Positions 36,595 to 48,918 are shown, counted from the first letter of the stretch. The stretch is DNA of 64,000 nt from Epiperipatus broadwayi (GCA_028023455.1 JAQFVV010006544.1:312001-376000); one strand, 5' to 3'. Notes: generated by a model from the sequence alone, not told the origin. Made by a program: numbers and translations.

Positions 36595-36857
36595 ACTTTG
36601 CAAATAAAATAATGTTTCTGAATTTCTGAAAATATTATTAAAAACTATCAAAACAAAGCAAAAAGCTACAACAAAAAATAAATGTCGAAAGAGACTAAAA
36701 TAATGATCACGACTACATCCCCTTATGCTTGTGCATAACTGTTATTAAAACAGGCAAAATTCACTATATATATTGCCACACACAGCAAACTAGAGTAATC
36801 AATGGATGCCAGAAGGCTTGTTCATAAAATCCCCATCTAGTGCCTACTCATCCAACA

Positions 36858-36899
36858 TCCCCAGACTAGTTTCTGGCTTATGGCCTTCATCGGTGAGGA
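36858..36899 (-). ncRNA. Hammerhead ribozyme motif, core mutated
   Basis: 42-nt layout as in other copies, fully paired stem I (TCCTCA with TGGGGA), stem II GGC-CATAA-GCC, GAAAC and GTC. CTGATGA reads CCGATGA (U4 changed to C), so cleavage is probably lost. Confidence 0.65.
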
Positions 36900-37301
36900 G
36901 CCTTGGATCTGAGAGCATTGCACTTAGGATCTAATGCAACCCTCCAACACACCTTTTATCTCCATTTAACTACAAACTATGAGTCTTGAACTGAAAACAC
37001 CTTAATGTTTTCAATCCAAGCACATTAGCTCATATATTCATATGGGTCTGAACACAGTTCAATACCCATATTTTTTGTGTCTTTGGTTCTTTAATAACCA
37101 TAACCACCACTATCCTATTAGGCAGGATTGGTTTTAAGCCAATCAACATCATGTGACCACTTCCTCTTATGCTGGTGTATAATTGTTGTTAAAACAGCCA
37201 AAACTCACTATATATATTGCCACACACAACAAGCTAGAGTAATCAATGGATGCCAGAAGGCTTGGGCATAAAATCCCCATCTAGTGCTTACTCATACAAC
37301 A

Positions 37302-37343
37302 TCTCCAGACTAGTTTCTGGCTTATGGCCTTTGTCAGTGAACA
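37302..37343 (-). ncRNA. Hammerhead ribozyme motif, core mutated
   Basis: Second tandem copy. Stem II GGC-CATAA-GCC, GAAAC and GTC are kept, but CTGANGA reads CTGACAA (G8 changed to A) and stem I has a G/G mismatch. Probably inactive. Confidence 0.6.
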
Positions 37344-37834
37344 ACCTTGGATCTGAGAGCACTGCACCTAGATCTTAGGATCTAATGCAACCCTCCAGCA
37401 ACCACCTTTTATCTCCATTTAACTACAAAACTATGAGTCTTAAACTGAAAACACCTTAATGTTTTCAATCCAAGCCCATTAGCCTATATAGTCATATGTG
37501 TGTGGTAATATATACAGTAAGTTTTGCCTGTTTTAACAACAATTATACACAAGCACAAGAGGAGGTGATCATGTGATGTTTATTGGCTTAAAACCAATCC
37601 TGCCTAATAGGATAGTAGTGGCTATGGTTATTAAGGAACCAAAGACCAAAATGTATGGGCACTGAACTGGGTTCAGACCCATATGACTACATAAGCTAAT
37701 GGGCTTGGATTGAAAACATTAAGGTGTTTTCAGTTTAAGATTCATAGTTTTGTAGTTAAGTGGAGATAAAAGGTGGTTGCTGAAGGGTTGCATTAGATCC
37801 TAAGATCTAGGTGCAGTGGTCTCAGATCCAAAAC

Positions 37835-37876
37835 TTCTCACTGACGAAGGCTATAAGCCAGAAACTAGTCTGGGGA
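37835..37876 (+). ncRNA. Type I hammerhead ribozyme motif, intact
   Basis: TTCTCA (stem I), CTGACGA, A, GGC-TATAA-GCC (stem II), A, GAAAC, TA, GTC with cleavage after 37870, then TGGGGA (stem I, all six positions paired counting two G-U). Every invariant core base is present. Stem III is only AC/GT around TA, but ACTAGT is self-complementary, so two molecules could share a longer stem III. Confidence 0.75.
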
Positions 37877-38269
37877 TGTTGGAAGAGTAGGCACTAGATG
37901 GGGATTTTATGCACAAGCCTTCTGGCATCTATTGATTACTCTATCTTGCTGTGTATGGCAATATATATAGTGAGTTTTGCCTGTTTTATCTAAAATAATG
38001 TTCAAAAATAAAATAAATATTGATAATAATGAATTAAAAGAAGTTAACTATTATAAATATTTTGATCAGATTATATAGAAATGTAAAGAATAAAATTAAT
38101 CACAGAAATAAATTTAATAAAATAATTTCAATAGAATTAATTTAATATTAATAGCAAATATACTTTTGTCAGAAAATATTTTTAATTAAATGTTTTATCA
38201 GTGCTTATATATGGCTCTGACATTTGGATATTCAATAGAACAAAACAGAAATTCTATATTACACAATTG

Positions 38270-38440
38270 TACCAGTCGAAAAACCCACCAAAAGAACTGA
38301 AAGTCGGATTCAAACTCAGTCGGTTCAAAACTGAATTCAAACCCAACTCAGTAGCTCAGATTAGTAGAAATCGACAGCACAGTGCTATGCGCCAAGAAAC
38401 TAGCTCAATGGTTGGTGAGGATCAGAGACCCCTGAACTGA
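38270..38440 (-). mobile_element. tRNA-derived SINE-like fragment
   Basis: The minus strand has a tRNA-like segment with TTGAGCTAGTTTCTTGGCGC and GCACTGTGCTG, and two B-box-like words, GGGTTTGAATTC and GAGTTTGAATCC. The stretch is less AT-rich than its surroundings. It abuts the decayed RTE fragment, and one open frame runs through both. No duplication found; tentative. Confidence 0.4.
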
Positions 38441-40785
38441 CCTTAATATCTGATAATAAACTGACTAAAATAATTTTAAATCGAATCACATGTATGTGTT
38501 CGGGTTGCCAATACAGACAGCGAGTATTAACATTAAAATAATTATAAAAGAATTTAGAACTAAAAAACCAAGTGTGTTTAGAAAATATTTAATAATAATA
38601 ATTTGTTTTATTTGAATTTTAAATAATGATTATATTAATTAATTCTAGTCCTTAAACAAAGTTTATAATTATAATCAGAGTGGCAGTCCTTATTATATGC
38701 CAATGAGTATTACACAATATTTGAAAGTCTATGTCTATGCCCTTCACAAAAAATAAAAGGCAGATAAAGGTATTCCTTAGTAAAAGAAATTATTACTCAT
38801 TTTATACGAAAGAATGTGATTCGCAAATCCATTCATGAAGAGCAAGATACGTATTTTAGGGCATAACTTTAATCTTTATTGGAAAACTTATTTAATTAAA
38901 TATAGCTGAGAATTTGTTTGACTTTAATTGAAATCACTTTGTCACGAATTACGAGCATCAGAGCGGGCTTTACTGGAACAGAGAGGCAATGGTGCTGACG
39001 AATTATGAGCTATAAAATGAAATTGAAAGACGATAGCTAGTTGGCGGCTTGCATCTGACAAGTCTTATGCCCTTTGACTAATATGAACAGGAGAGGAAGT
39101 GCTTTCTTCCTCAATAATTTAAAATAACAGAAATATGATCACCGACCAGCCTAATGGAGCGGAAGATTGTCCTACGTCAGCAACGTTTGAAGATGATGAC
39201 TTGATAGTGATCGTTTGAATACTAAAACCCATATAGAATGCTCTAGGTAATGACTTGATCAATTAATTAAAGTCAAACGAGCTTTTAACGAAAACTATTT
39301 TAAAGTATTTGTAAATCATATTAATTATGCTCCAGTCATCGTGCCCTTCCTGAATCTTAAATAACAAAATTGAATTAGAATATATTTGATCCTTTATCGG
39401 CCCTTTTGCAATAAAAACCTTTTAAGATTAGATATGAATAAATACATATTGGTGAATACAAAAAATAGCTGGGGCATAGATTAAAAACGGAGTTAATAAT
39501 TTATTATTAGCCAATTATAAAAATAACCCACACATTTAATAATCTTTTTCGACTCGATAATTGATAGAACGGTAAATATAGTTCTAATGGGCGAGAATTA
39601 CTATTAGAATTAATATATTATTATTTGCACAAGGCAACGGAAACAAAGGAGATCATCGAGTCGAAAGATTATTGGCATATAATTAAAAATAAATGACATT
39701 AATAAATCACATGATAAATATATATATATATAATATAGTAAATGAACCGCCAAATAAGAAAAGAGAAAGTTTAAAGACTAGAGGTTGAAAGAACTACGAT
39801 ATAAGTTTACAGTAGCATGAATAAAAAGTTTTATAAAGATTATTACATTAAAGAATAAAAGAGCTCTAAAGGGAGTGTAAAGTTCGAAACTGGCCAGAAA
39901 GTTTAAGGTTCATTATGGAAATATATTACCCATTTCTTCCGGGCTGGATCCTTAAGTTACATGTCCAGGTTGGTAAAATGTAGGCACCATTTGGTTGATT
40001 GATTGAACAGTATTTTAATGAATTTTCACGATTTTAGCAGCATGACTGGTCCGGAAAAGATTCAGCAGCACCATTGAAGATTTTTAGGGGACTTCAGGAA
40101 CAATAGCCAGATTCCTGACGTTTAGCCCCTTACCATGATAGGGAACACTTTTTGAATTCATGATTTTGAACAGCAAATAATTTACTGGCACTTTTCTGCA
40201 ACAAAGATGGCTTCTCTTCTTCTCCAAACTTTTCAGAGCTATATATATCTGTCCCCTGATGCCCTCAGGCTAGCGCTTCTTTCATTATCAATGTTTTTAG
40301 ATTTACTGGTTGTTTTTAGATACATTCCTTCGATAAGGCTTTCAAACTCATTAACTTGAATTCATTTTCTAATTAAAAAATGAATTCTTAAAATCAGAAA
40401 ATGATTTTAATTAGGAAATCCTTATCTTTTTTCTAATTAATAAAACTTTAACTGTTGTTTTTGGAAAGGGAAAATCTGAAAGCTTATCGAAAGAATGTAA
40501 CTTTTAATCAATAAAACTTTAACAAATTATTTAAAAATAAAATCAAACATTCCCGGCGCAATGAAACTTTTAAACAATTATATATATTTAAATATTTACA
40601 AATATATAAGCACAATCCATGCAGTTATAATATATAAATTCATGAATAATTCTATCATGAATTTATTAATAGAATTGATCAATTTAAATCTGAAACTAAT
40701 TAATTTTAATACGCATTTATGAAATAAGTTATTCTTTATGGAAATTAGCGTGGATTGAACATATAAAGCCCCATTGCAACGGAAA
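38441..40785. other. No gene seen
   Basis: Intergenic DNA with a less AT-rich part (38940-39240 and 39880-40260). A 27-codon frame from ATG 39129 (MITDQPNGAED...) looks protein-like but has no donor site or known match. Nothing else could be supported. Confidence 0.4.
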
Positions 40786-40880
40786 TTTAAGGTTAGTACT
40801 AGGGTTTGAAGTGGGTTTATGGCTAGATGTCATGAAGCTAGGATCGAACTCAGATCCAACTGCTTCACAATGAAATATAA
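40786..40880 (-). mobile_element. tRNA-like SINE fragment
   Basis: On the minus strand TTCATTGTGAAGCAGTTGG is followed by GAGTTCGATCC, a good B-box match, with an anticodon-arm-like hairpin before it. The A-box half is missing or degraded. Confidence 0.45.
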
Positions 40881-41094
40881 ATAAATGTAATTTGATACTA
40901 CAAACAGATATAGGAACAAATAGCTATCACATATATCAATGAAAAATTAACATGCTGAATAGAAATAGGCCAGATGTGTTGCTTAAAAAATGGCAATAAA
41001 TATACAGTTGTGCTTTAGACTAGATTTGAAGACATTATATAAAAGACTAAAAATCTATGTATTTGACAAATGAATAAAAAAATTTACTGATATA

Positions 41095-41170
41095 AATGAA
41101 GAAAAAGTTATGCATTGGAGAAACTGGATTGGAAAAATGTTTCATTTACAATGGATCAATAATAGTTAAA
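41095..41170 (+). pseudogene. RTE 3'-end fragment R8
   Basis: Plus strand: HWRNWIGKMFHLQWINNS, matching the last residues RRWIKLGETFILQWIDNG of the RTE ORF. A short decayed 5'-truncated copy. Confidence 0.55.
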
Positions 41171-41523
41171 ATGAAAAGATAAAAAAGTGTAAAATCATAT
41201 TTGATTATATGTATGTTCTGATTAACAAATAATATTTCAACTAATATTAGCATGCCCACTAAAGCAGAAATAAGATCCAGAGTTTATAATAAACCTAACT
41301 ATAAAAGAGAAAATTGATCTATATGAAAACCATTAGAAAACAGTTTTAATTCTTAATATCTGATATTTTATGCAATTTGCCAAATCTCATATGGAAAAAA
41401 TCCTGTAAATAACCAATTCTTTAAATTCATTTTTATTGAATATATATAACTGAGAAGAGGCCATTCTGATTTTAAAATGGATATATTAAAAATTAAACAT
41501 TTTTTAGCATTTTACATTTATGC

Positions 41524-44330
41524 AGTCATCATCATTTTCAATTATTATCAATCCACTACAAGATGTCCAAATTTAATCCAGTTTCTCTGATCCATCGTAC
41601 CAGCAAACTTCATTGTTTCATCTATCGCACATGTGATCTCTTTCTAGGTATTTTAAATCTTTTGGGATCTAATTGTCCATCTATTAGTATCTCTTTTACC
41701 ATTTGTGCAACCTATTCCATTCAGTCTCTCAATTCATTCAAAGATATTATTGACATCCGTTTTTTTTCTCTCATTCATGTATTTCATTTCAATATCTTCT
41801 TGTTGTTCCTAATATACATCTTTCCATAATTCATTGAATAGTCTGAAGTCTTTGAATTAATTGTCTACTAAATGCCCAAATCTCAAAACCATAAGTAAAA
41901 AATGGTAAAACACATGTTAAAAATCTTCCTTTTCAAACACATAGTCATATTAATTTTTAATGATTATTTCTTTCAAAAGAACTCTACCAAAGTTTTATTC
42001 TATGATCAATTTCACTCATTTACGTCTATCTTTAATAATAATTTAGACAAGTTATTTATGATTTTTAACTTCTTCTAATTCATGATTTTCAATCTTTATT
42101 TTCTTATTGTGATAAAATCCAATGAACATTACTTTAATTTTTTGTCATTTGTATTTAATTCTACTTTTTTACTTTCATCTAATAACTCTTGCAATATTTC
42201 ATGAAATTTTCAGTGAAGCATTATTTGTAAAAACAAGCACATCAATTGCAAAACCTAGATGACTCAAAAATCTTCATTTAATTTTACTCCTTTAGCTTCT
42301 CATTTTAATTTACAAAATACTTCTTGTAAAACTGCTGTAAAAAGTTTTGAGATGCCATATCATCTTGTTATATTCTCTTCTCAATGTTAATCTTCTTGGT
42401 ATAAGCATATAATCTAATCAATGTTGTTCCATTTTGGTAAATATTCTTCAGAATATGATATATCCTAATTCTATATCTTAATTAAAGCTTTAATCACTAT
42501 GGAAATGCTTACCGAATCAAATGAATGCCTTGTTTCACTGGTCCTTTCTATAACCGCTTCATATTTGTATAAAATCTAGTGCTAAAACCACTTTTAAATC
42601 CAGATTATTTTGGTTGATTAGAATTCAAAGTATGTTGTAGGATGAGTCATAATTATCTTAGTAAAGATTTTACACAGAACTGAAAGGTCTGTAATTTATA
42701 TTTTCTTTCTTAAATATCAAGATTAATATTGCATTTTTCCAATTACCTAGTATATCTTTATCATTTTAACATTTAGTCTATAACTTTGCCAACAATTTTT
42801 CTATTTCTTCACCTGCTTCTTTTAAAATATTGATAATAATTCGATCACTTTCTAAAGCTTTTATCTTCATTATACATTTAAAATGCACGTCTCATTTCTT
42901 CATTTAAAATACTTGTCAATAATTGCAAATATTAGGTTTGTTTTATTGTTTTTTTATTACTACATAATTCTTTATAGAACTTTTCAATATATTTCATATC
43001 ATCTCTCTTTTTAGTAATAATTCAACCATTTCTTCTTATTTCTTAAATAATTTTCCTTCAATACGAAGATATTTTTACACTTTTGATATCTTTATTGACT
43101 TCTATAGCTTTTCTTGCCAATTCACAATTATATTTTCTTATATTATTAACTCTTTTTTAACATCATTTTACAAAATTCTAAATATTCAATTCTTCTTAAT
43201 GAACTGTTTTTAAAAATTTTCTTATTCTTTCTTTTCTTCATACATTGTCTTGATTCAGTAAAAAATTGAATGGTACATTGATGCTTTTTTTGTACCAGCT
43301 ATGTTTTTTTTTTGTGTGTGTGTGTGTGGTTCTTAATAGAGTGTAAGTTATTTTCTTACTGATTTCAATCAATTCTGAACTATCTTGAAAATCTGTTAAT
43401 AGTTTAAAATGATTGGCAAATTCTAATTTCATTGATTTCAGAATGTTAGAAATATCATCTATTACTATTAACTTTTTTAAGCTTTCACCTCTAGTTTTGC
43501 TTTGACATGTATCTTATACTTCACTAATCAGTGATCACTTCTTGTATTAAATCTTTTAAAAAATTACAATCTTGAAATTCATATTACTTATTAGTTAAAA
43601 TATAATCCAATTCTGCTCATTTGGATTTTTCCAGGTCTTTTTCGTTTTAACATTTTCTCAAAAAAATATTTCATAAGTTTTTTTTTTTTTTACATTCCAT
43701 AAATCTGTGTACTTCTCATCTCTATCTTGAAAAATCAAATTTACTCACAAAGATATGATGTAGGTTTTAATTATAATGAATTACACATCACTTGTGCTTC
43801 CAATATTTATATCTTTGTAGTAAAATACATAACTACTTCTAAAATCAAGTGTTTATTTTTTTCTTCTAATTTCATTAAGTCCAATGTTTTTCCATATAAC
43901 ATAAGACAATTCTTATTCGAATTTGTCTAATCTTCCTTCACTGAAAAATGATCTGCAGTTGTAAATACCTAAATAAAAGATTGTCACTGAATGGCTAATT
44001 GGATCTGCAATCACAGGATTAGTAACACTTTCCATCTTTGGCCACCGAATGGGACTTTGGCTTATAACTTTAAAGCCATATGAAATAAGGGCCATAATTT
44101 AGTTTTGTCTGTCATGATTGTAAGCATCTGTCAAAGAAAAAAAAAAAGATATTAAAATATACACATTTATCCTGTCTTCAAGAAAACTCAACCGATGATA
44201 GAATAGGCAATTGAGTAGAAAGATCATATTTCTTGATAAAAAGTCAGCAAAACTGCTAGGTGATGCAAAACAGACCTTCAATGTTCATTTTTTACATGAA
44301 TAACATGGATAATAACAGATGAGTTCCTTT
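41524..44330 (-). mobile_element. Old RTE copy R4, nearly full length
   Basis: Ends in a TGA-type tail (CATCATCATTTTC at 41527) and extends past the ORF start equivalent at 44115 (ATGACAGACAAAA) into 5' UTR sequence. The whole ORF can be followed on the minus strand: endonuclease N-terminus with FYLGIYNCRSFFSEGR (44095-43913), the GSDH-like area near 43530, linker near 43240-43430, RT parts, and YKYLG and GSETW equivalents near 41880-42060. Numerous indels and stops occur throughout. Clearly much older than the copies at 8103, 17261 and 59297. A (GT)n run at 43310-43328 interrupts it. Confidence 0.82.
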
Positions 44331-45224
44331 ATGACTTCAAAGAGAAAATAAAGAATCTCACTTCTACAGCTTTATGCATAGTATAAGATCAAAAAAAAAT
44401 TATTAATTTTGCTGTTTTTAAAAAGATACAGAAAGAAAAAAAAAACTTTTGTGGAATTTGTGATCTCATTACAGGAGATAAATATAGATAAAATTGTAAA
44501 GAATTTTTTCCTAATAAAAATTTAGATGGGATGAAAAATGAATTTTTTAAAATAAATAATGAAGGATGAAAGAAATTTATTACATTAGTTTCAAATAGTG
44601 AAGATGAACTATAACAAAATAGTGAGAGAAAATGTGTTTGCGATAATATTGAGATAACAATAAGCTAAAGTTATGCAAGTAGATAAAAAAGATTTGAAAT
44701 AAATGTGCTCATTAAAAAAGAGAATTGAAGAATAAATGGCACCTTTTTAAAAATTAGGAAGTTTTTTTAAAATTTTTAGAAAAAAAAATATAATTAAAAT
44801 AATGATTGCAATGACTAAACGGGTTTTTAATTTTTATAAAAAAGTCATTTTTGAGGACCATTAAATATGAAAAACTTGTAAAATATTTTATATGGAATAT
44901 AACTTTATAACTTGAAATATTAAGAAATGAGAGGAACTATATTGGAAACCAATGATACTAAAAAAAATGAAGATAAAAATTTGGATTGAACATGTTTTTA
45001 GAAGTAAAATAACAAGATATAAAATACTCAAATGTAGCAAATAATCCTAAAGATACTTTCCCACATAAATCATTTTTATCATAATTTAGTATTTACCCTT
45101 AGCAATTGTAATTCAATTTTAAAAGTTCAACTCCACTTAAATGCACTCATTTTGACAATATTGTCAAGAATAAATAATGATTATTTATTAATCATTTTTT
45201 TAAAAGGCTATAAATTACTTCCCT
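44331..45224. other. No gene seen
   Basis: AT-rich intergenic sequence without supportable features. Confidence 0.4.
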
Positions 45225-46600
45225 TTAATATTATTTCTGCTAAAATATTCCATTCAAATTTAATTCCATGATTAATTTTATCCATTATGTTTCCATCTGT
45301 ATTAATAATCCGTTCAAAATATATAATTGTTAATTTTTAATACATGATTATTAATCTTTATTTTCTTCTTCAGGGGAAATCTATTGAACATTACTTCAAT
45401 TTTTTTAGTATTTATCTATAGTTTTATTTTGTCACTGTCATCTGTAATATTTGAATACAAGTATAATGTATATACTGAACTTTAGATGTAATTATAGGGG
45501 ATTTGAATACAAACTTTCACACTCCATTCAGCTATCCAAACTATCTTACATAACCAATACACATGACCACATATATGTGAAAAAGATAAATGATCTCCAA
45601 TATATGTACTAGCATGAAATACATATATTGAAGATTATTTATCTATTACACATGTATGTGGTCATGTGTATTGGTTATATAAGGAATGGATAGCTGAAGA
45701 AAGCTTGAAAGTCTGTGTTCAAATCCCCTATAATTATTGTCATCTGATAATTCTTGTAACATTTCCCAAAGTTCTGGAGCATTATCCCATCAACTGTAAT
45801 ATCTAAATGATTTAAATAATTTCCACTTATTTTTATTCCTTAACTTTCCATTTTAATCTACAAAATATTTCTCGTAAAATTGCTATAAAAAGTTTTAGAG
45901 ATAAAAAATCATACCATTGCATAATCTTGTCAATGTTAATCTTAATATCAACATGTAATCTAATCTCAGCTATTCCATTTTGATAAATATTCTTCAGAAT
46001 GTTAATTTTTCAGATATATTTATTGATGATCTAATAGTGGGAACTCATATTTATTGATCATTTCTATAACTTCTCTCAATAATTGATATGATCCATTGAG
46101 CTGAAACTACTTTTAAATATAGCTTGTTCTTTTGATTGGTTAGAATCCAAAGTTTTCTATGTGATTAAAAAGTAAAGTTTTTAATAGATTTGTTTTATTA
46201 GTGGATCTAAGACTTGGACACAACAGAAAAGCCATATACAGACTTCACTTTACTTAATAAAGTAAAGAGAGAGATGTATGTTAGGAGTATTAATAGGACA
46301 CTGAAAATAAAAGATTATGGGCAAAAAAAATAAATATTGTTGAACAAATTAAGAAACAGAAATGGAACTGGACTGGATATATTGCTAAATAAGATGATAC
46401 TAGATAGATAGTAGAAGTTTTAAATTTCATCCTAAGAGGTTATAAAAAAACCCAGAAAAAGACCACATGTAAAATGGATGGATGAAATAAAGAAATTTTC
46501 TAGTGTATTGTGAAGAAGAGAGATTGGATAAACTTGATTAATTTTGGAGAAACTCTCATCCCACAGTGGAATGATAATGATTGAAAATGATGATGAAATT
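45225..46600 (+). pseudogene. RTE copy R5 with inverted 5' part (twin-priming-like)
   Basis: The right part (about 46185-46600, plus) encodes decayed RTE from GSKTWTQQ (GSETWTLN in intact copies) to the end, with a GATGATGA tail. The left part (about 45225-46180) is RTE in minus orientation, running from the region before EQAGFKSGF (near 46150) to YKYLG and IKLGW equivalents (near 45240). The two parts meet at consecutive points of the ORF. This is the structure produced by twin priming during LINE integration. A 293-bp foldback element was inserted later into the inverted part. Confidence 0.7.
45445..45737. mobile_element. Foldback/MITE-like insertion with 9-bp duplication
   Basis: Flanked by TGTCATCTG at 45436-45444 and 45738-45746, within the RTE codons for the DES-RKVG region. 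The inside is almost one palindrome with arms of ~120 bp: ATTATAGGGGATTTGAATAC near 45492 pairs with CAAATCCCCTATAAT near 45733, and AACCAATACACATGACCACA pairs with TGTGGTCATGTGTATTGGTT. The centre is near 45612. No coding capacity. Confidence 0.78.
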
Positions 46601-48124
46601 ATTTAATTTCCTGCCCAGATATAAACTTTAAATCCGATTTAAAATTAACATATCACTTATTAAATTCTAATGCGAATATATATCCCTACTTTCTGTGATC
46701 ATTAACGGTAATTATAATAGGTAATGTAACTTCTAAATTCAACACACTCTTTAAAGCATATGATAAAAACATATGTAAAAAGTAAATGATTCCTAAGATA
46801 CATTTCTGGTAAAAAACATACATACAATATATTATATGGAACTATATATGATAAAAAAAGAAGAAGAACCAAATTCATAGATGATTTTTTTTTTAAAAAG
46901 TATCAGTTATGAATACTTTAAAAACAAAATAATAAATTAGATTCAGAAAAGATAGGCTGGAATTAATGTGAAATTTATTTGTGGATAGATAAACTAATAA
47001 TAACAATGATTTATACTCATTAAATGATTTTCTTAAAAAAAAAAAAATAGGTTTTATCAACTTATATCCTTCTATATATATATATTGATAAAATTATAAA
47101 AAATAATAAAAAGTATGTAATAAGTAATAAGAAAAGTGGATTTAATTTTTTAAAAACAGATTTCATGATTCTCAAGACATTGTGACATTATCAAGACAAA
47201 AAAAAAAAAAAAATTATCAGTCGTTATTTTACTATTGCTTTACAAACTTTTAGCTAAAATTATTACATAATTTCATATCATTATACTGTTTAATTACTGT
47301 GAGTGCATATATATGTACATATAGACCTAACTATAAGTTTTGATGGGCTAAAAAGGCCATCAATCTTCTTTTTATATTTTGTCAGCTCTTAAGAACATGG
47401 AGAATTAATACAGATTGGTAACTGAAAGATAAAGATCTAGATAAAATTTGGAGATTTTTTTTTGGATTCTGAGCAAGCTTTGGAATTTTTCTTTCTCATA
47501 GTTTCATAAATATCCCAATTAGCCATCCAATTATTGATTATTAAATGGATAACTAATCACTTTTAGAAAGACAGAAAAACAAAGGAGAACTATAAATCTT
47601 CATTAACTAGCATTTAATTATATTATTCTTGCCTTTTTTGTAGAGTTGTTGAAGAAATCTTCATCCCACAGTGTGCTACTTAGATTGTTTTATCTTTTTT
47701 TTTATTATTATTTGAAAGAATATGAATCATTATCAAAAAATTCATACATTCTTATTCGTTGATTACAATAACTATAAACTTCATAAATAGTCTAAAAAAA
47801 TTTATACAAAAAGATATTTCAGAACACATAGTATTTCTAAAATAAATTAATACTGACAAGATTCATCAGAAATTTATATTGCCTATTTTTTTTTTTTTTT
47901 TCAATTTATATTACAAGAATATTTGTAACTACATCATCAAATTAGACATTACAATATTAACAATTTAAAGAAATCCAATGAGAGATCAATTTGAAAATAT
48001 ATAAATGCAATTAGAAATATGCTGGTTTGTTTAATAATTAAGTTATTACATTGCTATGGATCATTAACAAAAAGTTCATACATATTAAACAAATAAAATA
48101 TCATGACTGCAGTGAAACATTGCT
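46601..48124. other. No gene seen
   Basis: AT-rich intergenic sequence with homopolymer runs. No supportable feature. Confidence 0.4.
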
Positions 48125-48435
48125 GTTTCAGCTGCATAGCTATGCCATTCAATGTAGACTTTAGTAACTAAAAGATGTTAGATGATAGTAGTACTTACTA
48201 AATCTTGATAGTAAAACAGAAAAGTAAATGATAGTTGTGGTTGCTAGATGGAAGGTGTATTAGATTCTAAAAGTTCAGGTGTACTGTTCCAAGATCCAAA
48301 GCTCTTTACTGATGAAAGCTATAAGCTAGAAACTCGTCTGGAAATATTGAAATAAATCAGCACTGGATAGGATTTATTAAGCACCATTATCTGACATCTA
48401 TTAGTTATTGAATGGCATAGCTGTAATAAAAAAAA
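48125..48435 (+). mobile_element. Decayed hammerhead-family element (copy E7)
   Basis: The ends are inverted repeats built on CATAGCTATGCCATTCAATG (48136-48155) and CATTGAATGGCATAGC-like sequence near the right end. The inside shares the family's words (GTTGCTAGATGGAAGGTGTATTAGATT, like GTGGTTGCTGAAGGGTTGCATTAGATC in E3) and one hammerhead motif. It therefore retains the unique part that is otherwise only found in the composite copy. Ends have diverged. Confidence 0.62.
48303..48344 (+). ncRNA. Hammerhead ribozyme motif, diverged but core-intact
   Basis: TCTTTA, CTGATGA, A, AGC-TATAA-GCT, A, GAAAC, TC, GTC, TGGAAA. All catalytic core bases are kept although the surroundings have diverged. 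Stem II carries the A-T version of the pair that is G-C in most copies. Stem I is weak (two G-U and an A/C mismatch). Confidence 0.6.
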
Positions 48436-48918
48436 AAGCTTATTAGATTACAATAAATCTACATATATATATAAAAAGGATTATAAGTATATATATTTTC
48501 AAAATAAGAAAATATCTTAAGGACCAGATAATTAAAATTCAAACTTTGGTCTTAATGTTCAATTTTTCCTTATATTTAAACGTCTACCAATAACAATCAT
48601 AATAGACATTAGTAATATATAGAGTAGTTAAAATGCATTAGTATAATCAAAACATTAAGATATTCATGTTTATTGTTTAAGTCAGAAAAATTGATAAAAA
48701 CACTATCTATTGTTAAGAACAAAATCAACTGAAATTCAATTTATTTTTTAAAAAATCATAAATGATAGGAAAAGGTAGAATACAAAGTATAAAATCAACT
48801 ATTTATGGAGATGGTAGTGGGAGATAAACAAATAACTGTTTTGGTATACTATGCAGTACTTATCTTTTTAGTTTACTTAGGCGAGTCGATAACAAAAATT
48901 AAGATTTTACGGGAAAAA

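Larger units (their letters stand above)
36706..37989 (-). mobile_element. Composite hammerhead/hairpin retroposon with tandem 444-bp units (copy E3)
   Basis: One insertion of 1284 bp between perfect 11-bp duplications CTAAAATAATG (36695-36705 and 37990-38000). It holds two direct repeats in minus orientation (about 36720-37110 and 37160-37490) and one inverted copy (about 37500-37989). Cleavage sites of the two minus-strand hammerhead motifs are 444 bp apart, which defines the full repeat unit. That unit comprises head (TGGGGAT...GTTTTGCCTGTTTTAA), tail (GATCATGTGATGTTTATTGGC), a unique ~200-bp part (with AAACCAATCCTGCC, GAAAACATTAAGG and GTTGCATTAGATCC) and the ribozyme. It is the only copy with the unique part. 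No protein is encoded. Confidence 0.85.
36595..38260 (+). pseudogene. RTE fragment R6, split by a hammerhead element
   Basis: Decayed plus-strand RTE sequence before the insertion (36595-36705: remnants of NNASELQEMLQ..., ending in TKIM) continues after it at 37990-38260 with VMFKNKI, NELKEVNYYKYF, NKINHRNKFN and YGSDIWIFNR, matching KVMFNRF, EELEEVNSYKYLG, EINHRIKLG and YGSETWTLNR of the intact copies. The 1284-bp hammerhead element sits exactly in the KTKVMF codons. The RTE fragment is therefore older than the insertion. Confidence 0.72.

Noticed and set aside
39129-39212. 27-codon frame starting MITDQPNGAED
   Set aside because: Good-looking codon use but no donor site, no second exon and no known match.
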